This document shows positions 8,485-16,882 of a stretch of DNA of 64,000 nt, piece by piece (the stretch's first letter is position 1; every line of letters starts with the position of its first letter). The notes under the pieces were generated by a model, which made no database searches, was not told the origin of the DNA, and saw only the letters and a program-made list of their open reading frames with translations. The stretch is taken from contig NZ_CP035501.1 of the NCBI RefSeq assembly GCF_004135585.1, positions 248,001 to 312,000 of the forward strand, given 5' to 3'. Both the position numbers and the translations under genes were made by a program. This stretch comes from Sphingosinicella sp. BN140058 (GTDB lineage Bacteria; Pseudomonadota; Alphaproteobacteria; Sphingomonadales; Sphingomonadaceae).

Positions 8485-9785
8485 TTCCCGAACTGGTCGG
8501 TCTCGCCGGGATCGCGCTGCTCCTGATCCTGCTCACCTTCGGCGTGCCGATCGGTGTGAGTCTCGCTCTCGTCGGCATCGGCGGCCTGGCGTTGCTGATT
8601 TCGCCCGAGGCGGCCTTGATCAAGAGCGGCGTCGTCTCGTTCGAAACCATATCGAAATACGAATTGGGGGTGCTGCCCCTGTTCCTGCTGATGGCGCACA
8701 TCTGCTTCGCCGCAGGGGCCAGCCGTGACTTCTTCGATGTCGCCGCCAAATTCGTCGGCCATCGCCGCGGGGGCCTCGCCCTGGCATCGATCGGCGGCTG
8801 CGCCGGCTTCGGCGCGATCAGCGGATCCAGCCTCGCCACGGTGGCGACGATCAGCTCCGTCGCCCTCCCGGAGATGCGCAAGGCCGGCTACCATCCCGGC
8901 TTCGCGGCCGGCGCGCTCGCGGCCGGAGGCACGCTCGGGTCGCTGATCCCGCCATCGGGCGCGCTGATCGTGTTCGGGATCATCGCCGAGCAGTCGATCG
9001 GCAGATTGTTCGCGGCCGCGATCATCCCCGGGCTCAGCCAGGCGGTGTTCTACATGATCGCGATCGCCATCTTGTGCACGCTGAAGCCGGCGCTGGGGCC
9101 GAGCGCAGCGCGCGTGCCGTGGCGCGAGCGGCTGCCGGCGTTGCGCAAGATTATCGACATCCTGCTGCTGATCGTCTTCGTCATCGGCGGCCTGATGGTC
9201 GGCTGGTTCACGCCGACCGAGGCGGCGTCGGTCGGAGTCGTTTCCGCCCTATTGCTCTGGACCTTGCGCGGCGGCTTCAGCCGGGCGGCCTTCGCCGAGG
9301 CGCTGCGCGCGACCCTGCGCACCACCGGCATGATCTACGTGGTGATCATCGGCGCGATCCTGTTCGCGACCTTCATCAGCGTGACCGGGATCACCGACGT
9401 CCTCTCCGGCGCCGTGACCGATTTCCATGCCAGCCCCGTGATCGCGATCATCGTCATGGCGCTCGTGCTGCTGCTGCTCGGATCCTTCCTCGACGGTCTG
9501 GCGCTGATGCTGCTGACGACCCCGATCTTCCTGCCGATCGCCGTCGATCTCGGCTTCAGCCCGATCTGGTTCGGAATCTTCCTGGTTCGGACGATGGAGA
9601 TCGGCTTCGTCCATCCGCCATTGGGGCTCAACGTCTACGTCATCCAGGCGATGGCCAAGGACATCCCGCTCGGCACCATCTTCCGCGGCATCATTCCCTT
9701 CCTGATCGCCGACTTCCTTCATCTCGGCCTGATCATCGCCGTTCCGGCTCTTACCCTCTGGCTGCCCGAGGTGGCGGGAGCATGA
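8481..9785 (+). CDS. TRAP transporter large (DctM) permease subunit
   Basis: A 434-residue polytopic membrane protein (about 12 hydrophobic helices) of the DctM family. It carries the family's GxxSGSS-like segment (GCAGFGAISGSSLATVATI) and the SLIPPSG motif near residue 155. ATG 8481 overlaps the DctQ stop by 4 bp; the longer upstream frame lies inside dctQ and is ignored. This is the main translocation subunit of the TRAP system. Confidence 0.93.
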   Translation: MIPELVGLAGIALLLILLTFGVPIGVSLALVGIGGLALLISPEAALIKSGVVSFETISKYELGVLPLFLLMAHICFAAGASRDFFDVAAKFVGHRRGGLALASIGGCAGFGAISGSSLATVATISSVALPEMRKAGYHPGFAAGALAAGGTLGSLIPPSGALIVFGIIAEQSIGRLFAAAIIPGLSQAVFYMIAIAILCTLKPALGPSAARVPWRERLPALRKIIDILLLIVFVIGGLMVGWFTPTEAASVGVVSALLLWTLRGGFSRAAFAEALRATLRTTGMIYVVIIGAILFATFISVTGITDVLSGAVTDFHASPVIAIIVMALVLLLLGSFLDGLALMLLTTPIFLPIAVDLGFSPIWFGIFLVRTMEIGFVHPPLGLNVYVIQAMAKDIPLGTIFRGIIPFLIADFLHLGLIIAVPALTLWLPEVAGA

Positions 9786-10855
9786 CCTTGCGCAACGTGC
9801 TGCTGCTGATCCTTGCCGCCTGGGCATCCGCCTGCTCGGCGCCGCCGCCGACCGCGGAGCATGTGCTGACCTATGCCAGCCCCTATCCACCGACCCATCC
9901 CTTCAGCCGTGCCGACATCGAGTGGATGCGGCAGGTCGAGAAGGCGAGCGGCGGCCGCATTGCCTTCAAGCCCTTCTGGTCGGGTTCGCTGATCTCGTCC
10001 GACATGAGCATGGTCGAGATCCGCCACGGCATTGCCGATATCGGCCTGATCACGCCGATCTACGCGCGCGGCGGCGCCCACATGCTGCGGGCGCAATCGG
10101 GATTTTACGGCGGCGTCCAGGATCTCGCCGATCAGGTGCGGGTCTATGATTGCCTGGCGGCGCGTTTCCCGGCCTTCGGAGACGAGCTCCAGGGCCTGCA
10201 CGTTCTTGCGGTCCAGGGCGGCAATTTTCCAGGCGTGCTCACCCGCAACCGGCCCGTTCGCTCCCTCGCCGATCTCAAGAGCCTGCGTCTGCGGGCGCAG
10301 AGCGACGCGATCGACGTTTTGAAGCGGCTCGGCGCGGATCCGGTCAACATGCCGATGGGCGAAGTCTATTCGGCGCTCGCCAAGGGCGTGATCGACGGGG
10401 TCGTCGCGCCTGCGGACACGATCCGCAGCCTCCATTTCTCCGAAGTGGCGCGCTATTTCACCAGCGTCCACTTCAGCCGCGGCGCCTATCCGGCGCGGGC
10501 CATGTCGGATCGCGCGTGGCGGCGGCTGCCGCCCGACCTGCAGGCGCTCCTCGCAGCCTCGAAGCCGGTCTGGGAAGCCGCGCTCGGCCGCGAGATCCTG
10601 AAGGCGGAGCAGGCCGGCATCGCATTCGGCCGCGCGCACGGCATCCGATTCCAGCCGCTGCCGGCAGCCGAGCAGTCGCGTTTCGACCAGCTCTATGGCG
10701 ACTATGCGCGTCTGCAGGCCGATCAGCTCTCTGCCTTCGGCATCGATGGCGGGCCGGTGCTCGACGCGGCGCAAGCCCTGATATCTGCGCGCAAGACGCG
10801 CAACGACACCAGCTGCGGCGCGGCCGCACCCAAAATTTCGGAGACCAGAGGATGA
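9782..10855 (+). CDS. TRAP transporter substrate-binding protein, lipoprotein type (DctP)
   Basis: A 357-residue DctP-family binding protein. It overlaps dctM by 4 bp (ATGA). The N-terminus is a short hydrophobic signal ending ASAC, so Cys18 is a probable lipidation site; this would tether the protein to a membrane, whereas most Gram-negative DctP proteins are free in the periplasm. The core shows family features: EIRHGIADIG near residue 80, SLRLRAQSDA with the Arg expected to hold the substrate carboxylate, and EVYSALAKGVIDGV. The ligand is inferred to be an organic acid because the family Arg is present and CoA-transferases follow. Confidence 0.88.
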   Translation: MTLRNVLLLILAAWASACSAPPPTAEHVLTYASPYPPTHPFSRADIEWMRQVEKASGGRIAFKPFWSGSLISSDMSMVEIRHGIADIGLITPIYARGGAHMLRAQSGFYGGVQDLADQVRVYDCLAARFPAFGDELQGLHVLAVQGGNFPGVLTRNRPVRSLADLKSLRLRAQSDAIDVLKRLGADPVNMPMGEVYSALAKGVIDGVVAPADTIRSLHFSEVARYFTSVHFSRGAYPARAMSDRAWRRLPPDLQALLAASKPVWEAALGREILKAEQAGIAFGRAHGIRFQPLPAAEQSRFDQLYGDYARLQADQLSAFGIDGGPVLDAAQALISARKTRNDTSCGAAAPKISETRG

Positions 10856-12096
10856 CCCAAACGCCACCGCGCCCGCTCGAGGGGCTGCGGGTGATCGACC
10901 TCACCCGTGCGCTCGCCGGCCCTTATGCCACCCTGCTGCTCGCCGGGCTCGGCGCCGAGGTGATCAAGGTTGAGCAGCCGCAAGGCGGCGACCTCGCACG
11001 CGAGAACAGCCCTTATGTCGGCCGCGACGGCATCGTCGTCGAGCGGCGGCACGACGACGACATCTCGATCTCCCACCTTACCCGCGCCCGCGGCAAATAT
11101 GGCGTCGCGCTCGATCTCAAGAAGCCCGAGGCGAAGGAGATCTTCGCCGATCTGGTGCGCACGGCCGACATCGTCGTCGAGAATTTCACCGCCGGCACCG
11201 CCGATCGTCTCGGCGTCGGCTACGAAGCCGCCCGCGCCGCCAACCCGCGCATCGTCTATTGCTCGCTGAGCGGCTTCGGCGCCGACGATCTGGACGGCGG
11301 CAAGGCGATGGACGTGATCATCCAGGCGCTGAGCGGCGCGATGTTCAGCAGCGGCGAGCCGGGCGAGCCGCCGGTGCGCTTCGGCATTCCAATCGCGGAC
11401 ATGCTGGCGCCGGTCTTCTCCGTGATCGGGATCCTCGCCGCGATCGAGCAGCGGCACCGTACCGGCATCGGTCAGCATGTCGACGTGTCGATGCTCGGCG
11501 CGCTCACCTCGTTCGTCGCGATCGAGAATTGGTCGGCAATGGCTGCCGCCGGCATGGCGTCGCGCACCGGCCTCACCGTCCGCCGCCTTTCGCCCTTCGG
11601 GGTGTTCGAGTGCGCCGACGGCTATGTCGCCCTGGTGGCGGTTCACGAGAAACTGGCCGGCGGCCTGTTCCGGGCGATGGAGCAGCCGGAACTCGGCGAC
11701 GATCCGCGCTTCGCGACCCGGGACGCGCGGGTTGCCAACGCGCATGATCTGGAAGACCGGATCAACGCCTGGGCGCGCCTTTTGCCCCTGGCGGATGTCG
11801 TCGCCCGCCTGGAAGCCGAAGGGGTGCCGGTGGCGCCGGTTCGCCATCCCGAGGATGCTCTGGTCGATCCGCGCGTCGTCGCGCGCAACGAGACGATGCC
11901 GATCGCCCATCCCGATTACCATCCGGAGATCGACTTGCGCACCGCCGGTGTCCCGATCCAGTTCTCGGCCGCGAGAACCGGCTTCGACGACGCGCTGCCG
12001 GTACGGATCGGAGAGCATAACGACGCGGTGTACGGCACCCTGCTCGGCTACACGGCCGAACGGCGCGCGGCATTGGCGGCGGCAGGCGTGGTCTGA
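10852..12096 (+). CDS. class III CoA-transferase (CaiB/BaiF family), copy 1
   Basis: A 414-residue class III CoA-transferase. The N-terminus LEGLRVIDLTRALAGPY and the LGAEVIKVEQP segment are typical. The catalytic Asp is Asp183 in GIPIADMLAP. It overlaps dctP by 4 bp. Compared with copies 2 and 3 it carries an insertion around residues 50-75 rich in Arg and Asp (VERRHDDDISISHLTRAR). The likely role is moving CoA from an acyl-CoA donor to the imported acid. Characterised relatives include CaiB, formyl-CoA transferase and FldA (cinnamoyl-CoA:phenyllactate); which of these is closest cannot be decided by eye. Confidence 0.92.
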   Translation: MTQTPPRPLEGLRVIDLTRALAGPYATLLLAGLGAEVIKVEQPQGGDLARENSPYVGRDGIVVERRHDDDISISHLTRARGKYGVALDLKKPEAKEIFADLVRTADIVVENFTAGTADRLGVGYEAARAANPRIVYCSLSGFGADDLDGGKAMDVIIQALSGAMFSSGEPGEPPVRFGIPIADMLAPVFSVIGILAAIEQRHRTGIGQHVDVSMLGALTSFVAIENWSAMAAAGMASRTGLTVRRLSPFGVFECADGYVALVAVHEKLAGGLFRAMEQPELGDDPRFATRDARVANAHDLEDRINAWARLLPLADVVARLEAEGVPVAPVRHPEDALVDPRVVARNETMPIAHPDYHPEIDLRTAGVPIQFSAARTGFDDALPVRIGEHNDAVYGTLLGYTAERRAALAAAGVV

Positions 12097-14516
12097 TGTT
12101 CGAGCGCTTCACCTGCGCCTATGACGATCCCGCCACGGTCATCGCCGCAGCGGATCGGCCGGTGGTGCGCACGCTCGGAGTCGATGCACCGCGTGAGCTG
12201 CTGCTCGCCGCGGGGGTGTTGCCGGTGCGGCTGGTTGCGCCGGCCGGGCTGGCGACGCCGCGCGCCGATGCCTGGATGGGCGACACCGCCATGGGCCCGC
12301 GCGGCAAGCGGCTGCTCGAGCAGATTCTCGATCCTGCGCATCGCGATGTTCCGCTGCTGATCACCCACGCGGATTCCGAACAGCCGCAGATCTTCGCGGC
12401 CCTGCGCGAACTCGCAAGGCTCGGCGAGAGCGTGCCCCGCCACATCCACTTCCTCGATCTGCTCCACCTCGATCGGGACTCGTCGCGCCGCTACAACCGC
12501 CGGCGCCTCGATCAATGCGTCGCGTGGCTCGAGATGATCGGCGGAGGCTCCGTCTCTCCCGAATCGATCGAAAGGGCGCTCGAAGACGCCGCGCGGCAGC
12601 GGAGCCTGTTCGCGAGGCTCGCCGGACTGCGCCGCGAACGTCGCATCGCCGGAACCGACATGCTGCGGATCGCGGGCGCAGCCTCGATCCTGCCGCCTGC
12701 GCAATATGAGGCTGCGCTGTCGGATCTGCTCGGCGCCACGGACGCTCTGCCGCCTCTCGTGGGAAAGCCGGTATTCGTCACCGGCAGCCCGCACGAACAT
12801 GCCGCCCTCTATGCGCTGATCGAGGCTTCCGGCGCGATCATCGTCGGGGAAGATCATGGCTGGGGCGCGCCGCTGCTGGATCCGATCGCCCCTGCGCCCA
12901 CGCTCGACGGCCTGACGGATCCGCGCCTGCGCGTCGTCGCGCGCGCGACACCACCGGCAAGTCGCGCCCGCGCGCTCGCCGAGCGGCTGGCGGAAAGCGG
13001 CGCGGAATTGCTTCTCCATATCACCATCGACGAAGACGAAGCCGCGCCGTGGGATATTGCCGCGATCCGCCGCGCGATGCCCGACGCCCCGTTCGTCGCC
13101 CTACGCACCCCATCGGATGGAAGCCCCGATTTCGCCCGGCAGATCGGACGGGTGCTCGCCGGCGCGCCGCTGCACGGGGCGGCGCCGACGGCCGCCGAAC
13201 CAGCGCCCAAGGCTGCCGCAGGAGCGCGCAGTCGCAAGTCGCTGGAATCGGTCGCGACGTTCGGCCGCTACCAGCGCGACTGGTTCGCGTCGGTTCGCGC
13301 CCAGGTTGCCGAGGGCGCGCCGTTCGCGATCGTCAATGCCAATGCGCCGCAGGAGATCTTGCGCGCGTTCGACATGCCGTTCGTAATCAATCAATGGTGG
13401 GCCTCGATCGTCGCTGCCAAGCAGCAGTCGAGCCGCTACAGCGCGCTGCTCGCCGCGCGTGACTTTCCGACCGATGTCGAGGCCTACAGCGCCCAGGGCC
13501 TGGCTGCGGCCTTCGACGAGGATCCGGACGCCGCGCCATGGGGCGGTCTTCCCAAGCCCGACTTCGTTCACGCCATTCTGTCAAGCGACCCTGCCGGCAA
13601 AATCTTCCGTGAATGGGCGGACGCGACGGGCGCGACGCCGTTCCTGTACGAGCGCACGATCGATCCCCGATCCGACATCACGATCCGCTGGTGGGAGGAC
13701 CTGCCGGAGCGGTGGGCCGACGTGCTCGAGCCCGAGCGGATCGATCTCATGGTCGCCGAGCTCGAAACCGTGATCGCGGCTGTCGAGAGCGGCACCGGGC
13801 GCCGTTTCTCGGGCGCGCGATTCGCCGAAGTGATGACCCTCGTCAACGAGCAGGAGGAATATTACCGCCGGACGCGTGACCTGATCGCGACCACCATTCC
13901 CGCACCGATCTCGATCGTGGACTCGATGCCGGCGACGATGGTGCCGCAATGGCATCGCGGCACGATCTGGGCGCGCGACGCGGCCAAGGCCTTCTACGAG
14001 GAGGTGGCCGCGCGGGTGGAAAACGGCCTCGCCGCCGTGCCGCACGAGCGGGTGCGGCTGATGTGGGTCGGCCGTGGCCTCTGGAGCGAGATGGGCTTCT
14101 ACCAGAAATGGGAAGAAAGCCACGGCGCCGTCTTCGTCTGGTCGATGTATCTCGCCCTCGCGGCGGACGGCTATATCCGCACGCTTGAAGGCGGCCGCGA
14201 TCCGATGCGCGCGCTTGCGGCGCGGTTCATGACCATGGGCGACGAATTGCGGATGCCCACCTGGGCGGGGCCGTGGAACGTTCGCGAGGCGCAGAGCCAC
14301 CAGGTCGACGGCGTCGTCGCGCTGCGCGATGCCGATCCGTTCGTGATCCGCGCGCTGCGCGACGCCGGTTTCCCGGTGCTGCAGCTCAGCGTCGACAATT
14401 TCAGCCGTGAGGGTGCGGACATGGAAGGCATCGAAGCCGATGTCACCGCCTTCATCGAGGGCGAGGCAGGACGCCGCGCCCGCAGCCGGATCGGAGGCGC
14501 CGATGTCCGCGCTTGA
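12096..14516 (+). CDS. fused 2-hydroxyacyl-CoA dehydratase-like protein (two D-component halves, no cluster cysteines)
   Basis: An 806-residue protein made of two HgdA/HgdB-like (FldB/FldC, BcrB/BcrC superfamily) halves joined by an Ala/Pro-rich linker near residues 360-385. Half 1 shows PRELLLAAGVLPVRL, a GKPVFVTGSPHEH strand-loop and a GAELLLHITID segment. Half 2 shows GAPFAIVNANAPQEILRA, FVINQWWAS and a late VDGVVALRDADPFVI plus FPVLQLSVDNFSREG. In characterised enzymes each subunit uses three Cys for a [4Fe-4S] cluster. Here half 1 has only Cys7 and one Cys in RLDQCVAW, neither at the expected places, and half 2 has none. The start shares one base with the previous stop (TGATG). No ATP-dependent activator gene (HgdC/FldI type) is in the window. 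The fold assignment is good; the activity is unknown and may not be a radical dehydration. Confidence 0.78.
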   Translation: MFERFTCAYDDPATVIAAADRPVVRTLGVDAPRELLLAAGVLPVRLVAPAGLATPRADAWMGDTAMGPRGKRLLEQILDPAHRDVPLLITHADSEQPQIFAALRELARLGESVPRHIHFLDLLHLDRDSSRRYNRRRLDQCVAWLEMIGGGSVSPESIERALEDAARQRSLFARLAGLRRERRIAGTDMLRIAGAASILPPAQYEAALSDLLGATDALPPLVGKPVFVTGSPHEHAALYALIEASGAIIVGEDHGWGAPLLDPIAPAPTLDGLTDPRLRVVARATPPASRARALAERLAESGAELLLHITIDEDEAAPWDIAAIRRAMPDAPFVALRTPSDGSPDFARQIGRVLAGAPLHGAAPTAAEPAPKAAAGARSRKSLESVATFGRYQRDWFASVRAQVAEGAPFAIVNANAPQEILRAFDMPFVINQWWASIVAAKQQSSRYSALLAARDFPTDVEAYSAQGLAAAFDEDPDAAPWGGLPKPDFVHAILSSDPAGKIFREWADATGATPFLYERTIDPRSDITIRWWEDLPERWADVLEPERIDLMVAELETVIAAVESGTGRRFSGARFAEVMTLVNEQEEYYRRTRDLIATTIPAPISIVDSMPATMVPQWHRGTIWARDAAKAFYEEVAARVENGLAAVPHERVRLMWVGRGLWSEMGFYQKWEESHGAVFVWSMYLALAADGYIRTLEGGRDPMRALAARFMTMGDELRMPTWAGPWNVREAQSHQVDGVVALRDADPFVIRALRDAGFPVLQLSVDNFSREGADMEGIEADVTAFIEGEAGRRARSRIGGADVRA

Positions 14517-15699
14517 AGACCTTCGCATCGTAGACTTCTCGCGCTTCCTTCCCGGCGCCTATGCCAGTTGGATTGCGGCCGATCTCGGCGCCGACGTGAT
14601 CCGCATCGAGCATCCGCGCGAGCTTGCCAAGCACAAGGCGATGTTCGGCTCCGACGAGGATCCGAACGCGGCGACAAGGCGGCGGGCGCGCCCGACCTAT
14701 ACCCGCAACAAGCGCAGCCTGCTGATCAATCCCGGGCACGACCAGGCGCGAGCGGTGCTGCACAGGCTGATCGCCGAAGCCGACATCCTGATCGAGGATT
14801 ACCGTCCGGGCGTGCTCGCGAAGATGGGCTATGGTTATGCCGAGATGGCGGAACTCAACCCGCGGCTGATCTATTGCTCGGTTTCGTTCGCGGGGCAGAC
14901 CGGCCCCTACGCGAGCAGGCCCGGCCACGATCCTGCCGCGCTTGCGCTCGCCGGCGCGCTGTCGCGGCTGAACGGGCTGCCGACCCCCACCCTTCCCGGC
15001 CTTCAGGTCGCCGACGTGCTCGCCGGCTGTCACGCGACCATCGCCATGCTCGCCGCACTGCAGGCGCGGGAGAAGAGTGGGCGCGGCCAGCATGCCGACA
15101 TCGCGATGTCGGATGCGAGCATGCCGCTGCTGATGGTGACGATGGGCCGGCACGACGATCTCGACGCCCTTCCGCCACCCGGCGGCGCCTGGCACCCGAA
15201 GGGCGGCGTCTGGGAATGCGCCGACGGCGGCTGGCTTTGCACCACCGACATGGAGCCCGCTTATTGGGCACGATTCTGCGCTGCGATCGGCCGACCCGAC
15301 CTCGTGGCGCTCCAGCACGATGTTGCGCAGCATCCCGCGGTCGAAGCGGAGCTCAAGGCGCTGTTCCGCACCCGCAGCCGCGACGACTGGTTCGCCTTGC
15401 TCTCCGCGGCCGGAACGCAGGCCATGCCGGTGCTGTCGATCGCCGAGGCGCTCGCCGATCCGCACAATCGGGCACGCGAGATGGTTCGTGACGTTCCGGT
15501 CGCAGGCGACGACCGGCCGGTGGTCCAGCTCGGCCTTCCCTTCCACCTGTCCGCCAGCCCGCCGCGCGCGCCGATCGCGGCCGGAATGCCGGGCGCCGAG
15601 TCCGCGGCGATCCTGGAAGCACTCGGCTTCGACGAAGCGGCGCGGTTTGCGCTGGAAGACAGCGGGGCGTTCGCCTCCGAACAGGGAGCAGGCCGATGA
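14503..15699 (+). CDS. class III CoA-transferase (CaiB/BaiF family), copy 2
   Basis: A 398-residue CaiB/BaiF protein. ATG 14503 has GGAGG six bases upstream and overlaps the dehydratase-like gene by 14 bp. The catalytic Asp is Asp171 in LQVADVLAG. The N-terminus (LEDLRIVDFSRFLPGAY) and the GRPD-type C-terminal region match the family. It diverges clearly from copies 1 and 3, especially in the region after residue 190 (HPKGGVWECADGGWLCTT). It may act on a different donor or acceptor, or form a heteromer with a neighbour. Confidence 0.92.
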   Translation: MSALEDLRIVDFSRFLPGAYASWIAADLGADVIRIEHPRELAKHKAMFGSDEDPNAATRRRARPTYTRNKRSLLINPGHDQARAVLHRLIAEADILIEDYRPGVLAKMGYGYAEMAELNPRLIYCSVSFAGQTGPYASRPGHDPAALALAGALSRLNGLPTPTLPGLQVADVLAGCHATIAMLAALQAREKSGRGQHADIAMSDASMPLLMVTMGRHDDLDALPPPGGAWHPKGGVWECADGGWLCTTDMEPAYWARFCAAIGRPDLVALQHDVAQHPAVEAELKALFRTRSRDDWFALLSAAGTQAMPVLSIAEALADPHNRAREMVRDVPVAGDDRPVVQLGLPFHLSASPPRAPIAAGMPGAESAAILEALGFDEAARFALEDSGAFASEQGAGR

Positions 15700-16880
15700 A
15701 TGCGCTCGACGGCATCAAGGTGGTCGATCTTACCCACGCAATCTCCGGCCCGACCTGCACCCAGATGCTGCGCCAGCTCGGCGCCGAGGTGATCAAGATC
15801 GAGCCGCCGGAGGTCGGTGACGCCTTTCGCCATTACACCGAACATGCGGGTTTGCCGAAGATGAGCATTCCGTTCGCCGCGGTGAATGCCGGCAAGAAAT
15901 CGGTGACGCTCAACCTCAAGAGCCCGGAAGGTCTCGCGATCGCGCGCCGGCTGGCCTCGGAAGCCGACATCGTCGTCGAGAACTTCCGTCCCGGCGTGCT
16001 CGCGCGCCTGGGGCTGGGCTACGAGACCCTCCGCGCCGACAATCCCGGCGTGATCCTGCTCTCGCTGAGCGGCTTCGGCCAGACCGGGCCAATGAAGGAT
16101 TGGGGCGCCTATGATCACATCGCCCAGGCGGTGTCGGGCATGGCTGTCATGAACGCCAATGCGGACGGGCCGCAGAAGGTCGGCATGCCGATCGTCGACT
16201 CCTTCTCCGGCTACCTGGGCGTGATCGCCCTGCTCGCCGCGCTGCGGAAGCGCGACGCCACCGGCGTCGGCGAATATTGCGACGTCGCCATGCTCGACGC
16301 GGCATTGAAGCTGATCGCGACCGGAGTCTCGGTCTGGTCCTATACCGGCGAGGCGCCGAAAGGCACCGGCAACCGCGGCTATCGCCTCGTCGCCACCGCG
16401 GAATTCTATCCCACCGCGGATGACTGGATCGCGCTCGGCGCCAATCATCAGCACCAGATCGCCGCCATGTTCCGCGTGTTCGGCCATGGCGAAATGATCG
16501 ACGATCCGCGCTTTCGCGACCACCAGGCGCGGGTCGAAAATTATGCAGCATTGAAGGCGTGGCTGACCGACTACCTGTCCGCCCGCAGCGCCGCCGATCT
16601 GGAGCGCGACCTCACCGCCGCAGGCGTGCCGGCGGCGCGGATCCGTGACGTCGGGCAGATCGCCGCCGATCCCCACCTCGCCCAGCGCGGCTTGCTGCAC
16701 CAGGCGGCGCTGTCCGGCACGCAGCAGTCCCTGGCGGTGGTCGGTCCGGGGTTCAAGGTGGAGCCTCCCGCCGAGATGCCGACCGTGCCTCGTCTCGGCG
16801 ACGATACCGACGCAGTCCTCGCGGGGCTCGGCTACGACGAAGCGGCGATCGCACGTCTCCGCGGAGCCGGGATCGTCTGA
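15696..16880 (+). CDS. class III CoA-transferase (CaiB/BaiF family), copy 3
   Basis: A 394-residue CaiB/BaiF protein, coupled to copy 2 by ATGA. The conserved features are LDGIKVVDLTHAISGPT, LGAEVIKIEPP, SGFGQTGP and catalytic Asp168 in PIVDSFSGY. It is the most typical of the three and resembles general dicarboxylate or 2-hydroxy-acid CoA-transferases in overall layout. With two more copies in one operon, several acid/CoA exchanges or a donor-recycling scheme are likely. Confidence 0.93.
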   Translation: MNALDGIKVVDLTHAISGPTCTQMLRQLGAEVIKIEPPEVGDAFRHYTEHAGLPKMSIPFAAVNAGKKSVTLNLKSPEGLAIARRLASEADIVVENFRPGVLARLGLGYETLRADNPGVILLSLSGFGQTGPMKDWGAYDHIAQAVSGMAVMNANADGPQKVGMPIVDSFSGYLGVIALLAALRKRDATGVGEYCDVAMLDAALKLIATGVSVWSYTGEAPKGTGNRGYRLVATAEFYPTADDWIALGANHQHQIAAMFRVFGHGEMIDDPRFRDHQARVENYAALKAWLTDYLSARSAADLERDLTAAGVPAARIRDVGQIAADPHLAQRGLLHQAALSGTQQSLAVVGPGFKVEPPAEMPTVPRLGDDTDAVLAGLGYDEAAIARLRGAGIV

Positions 16881-16882
16881 AG

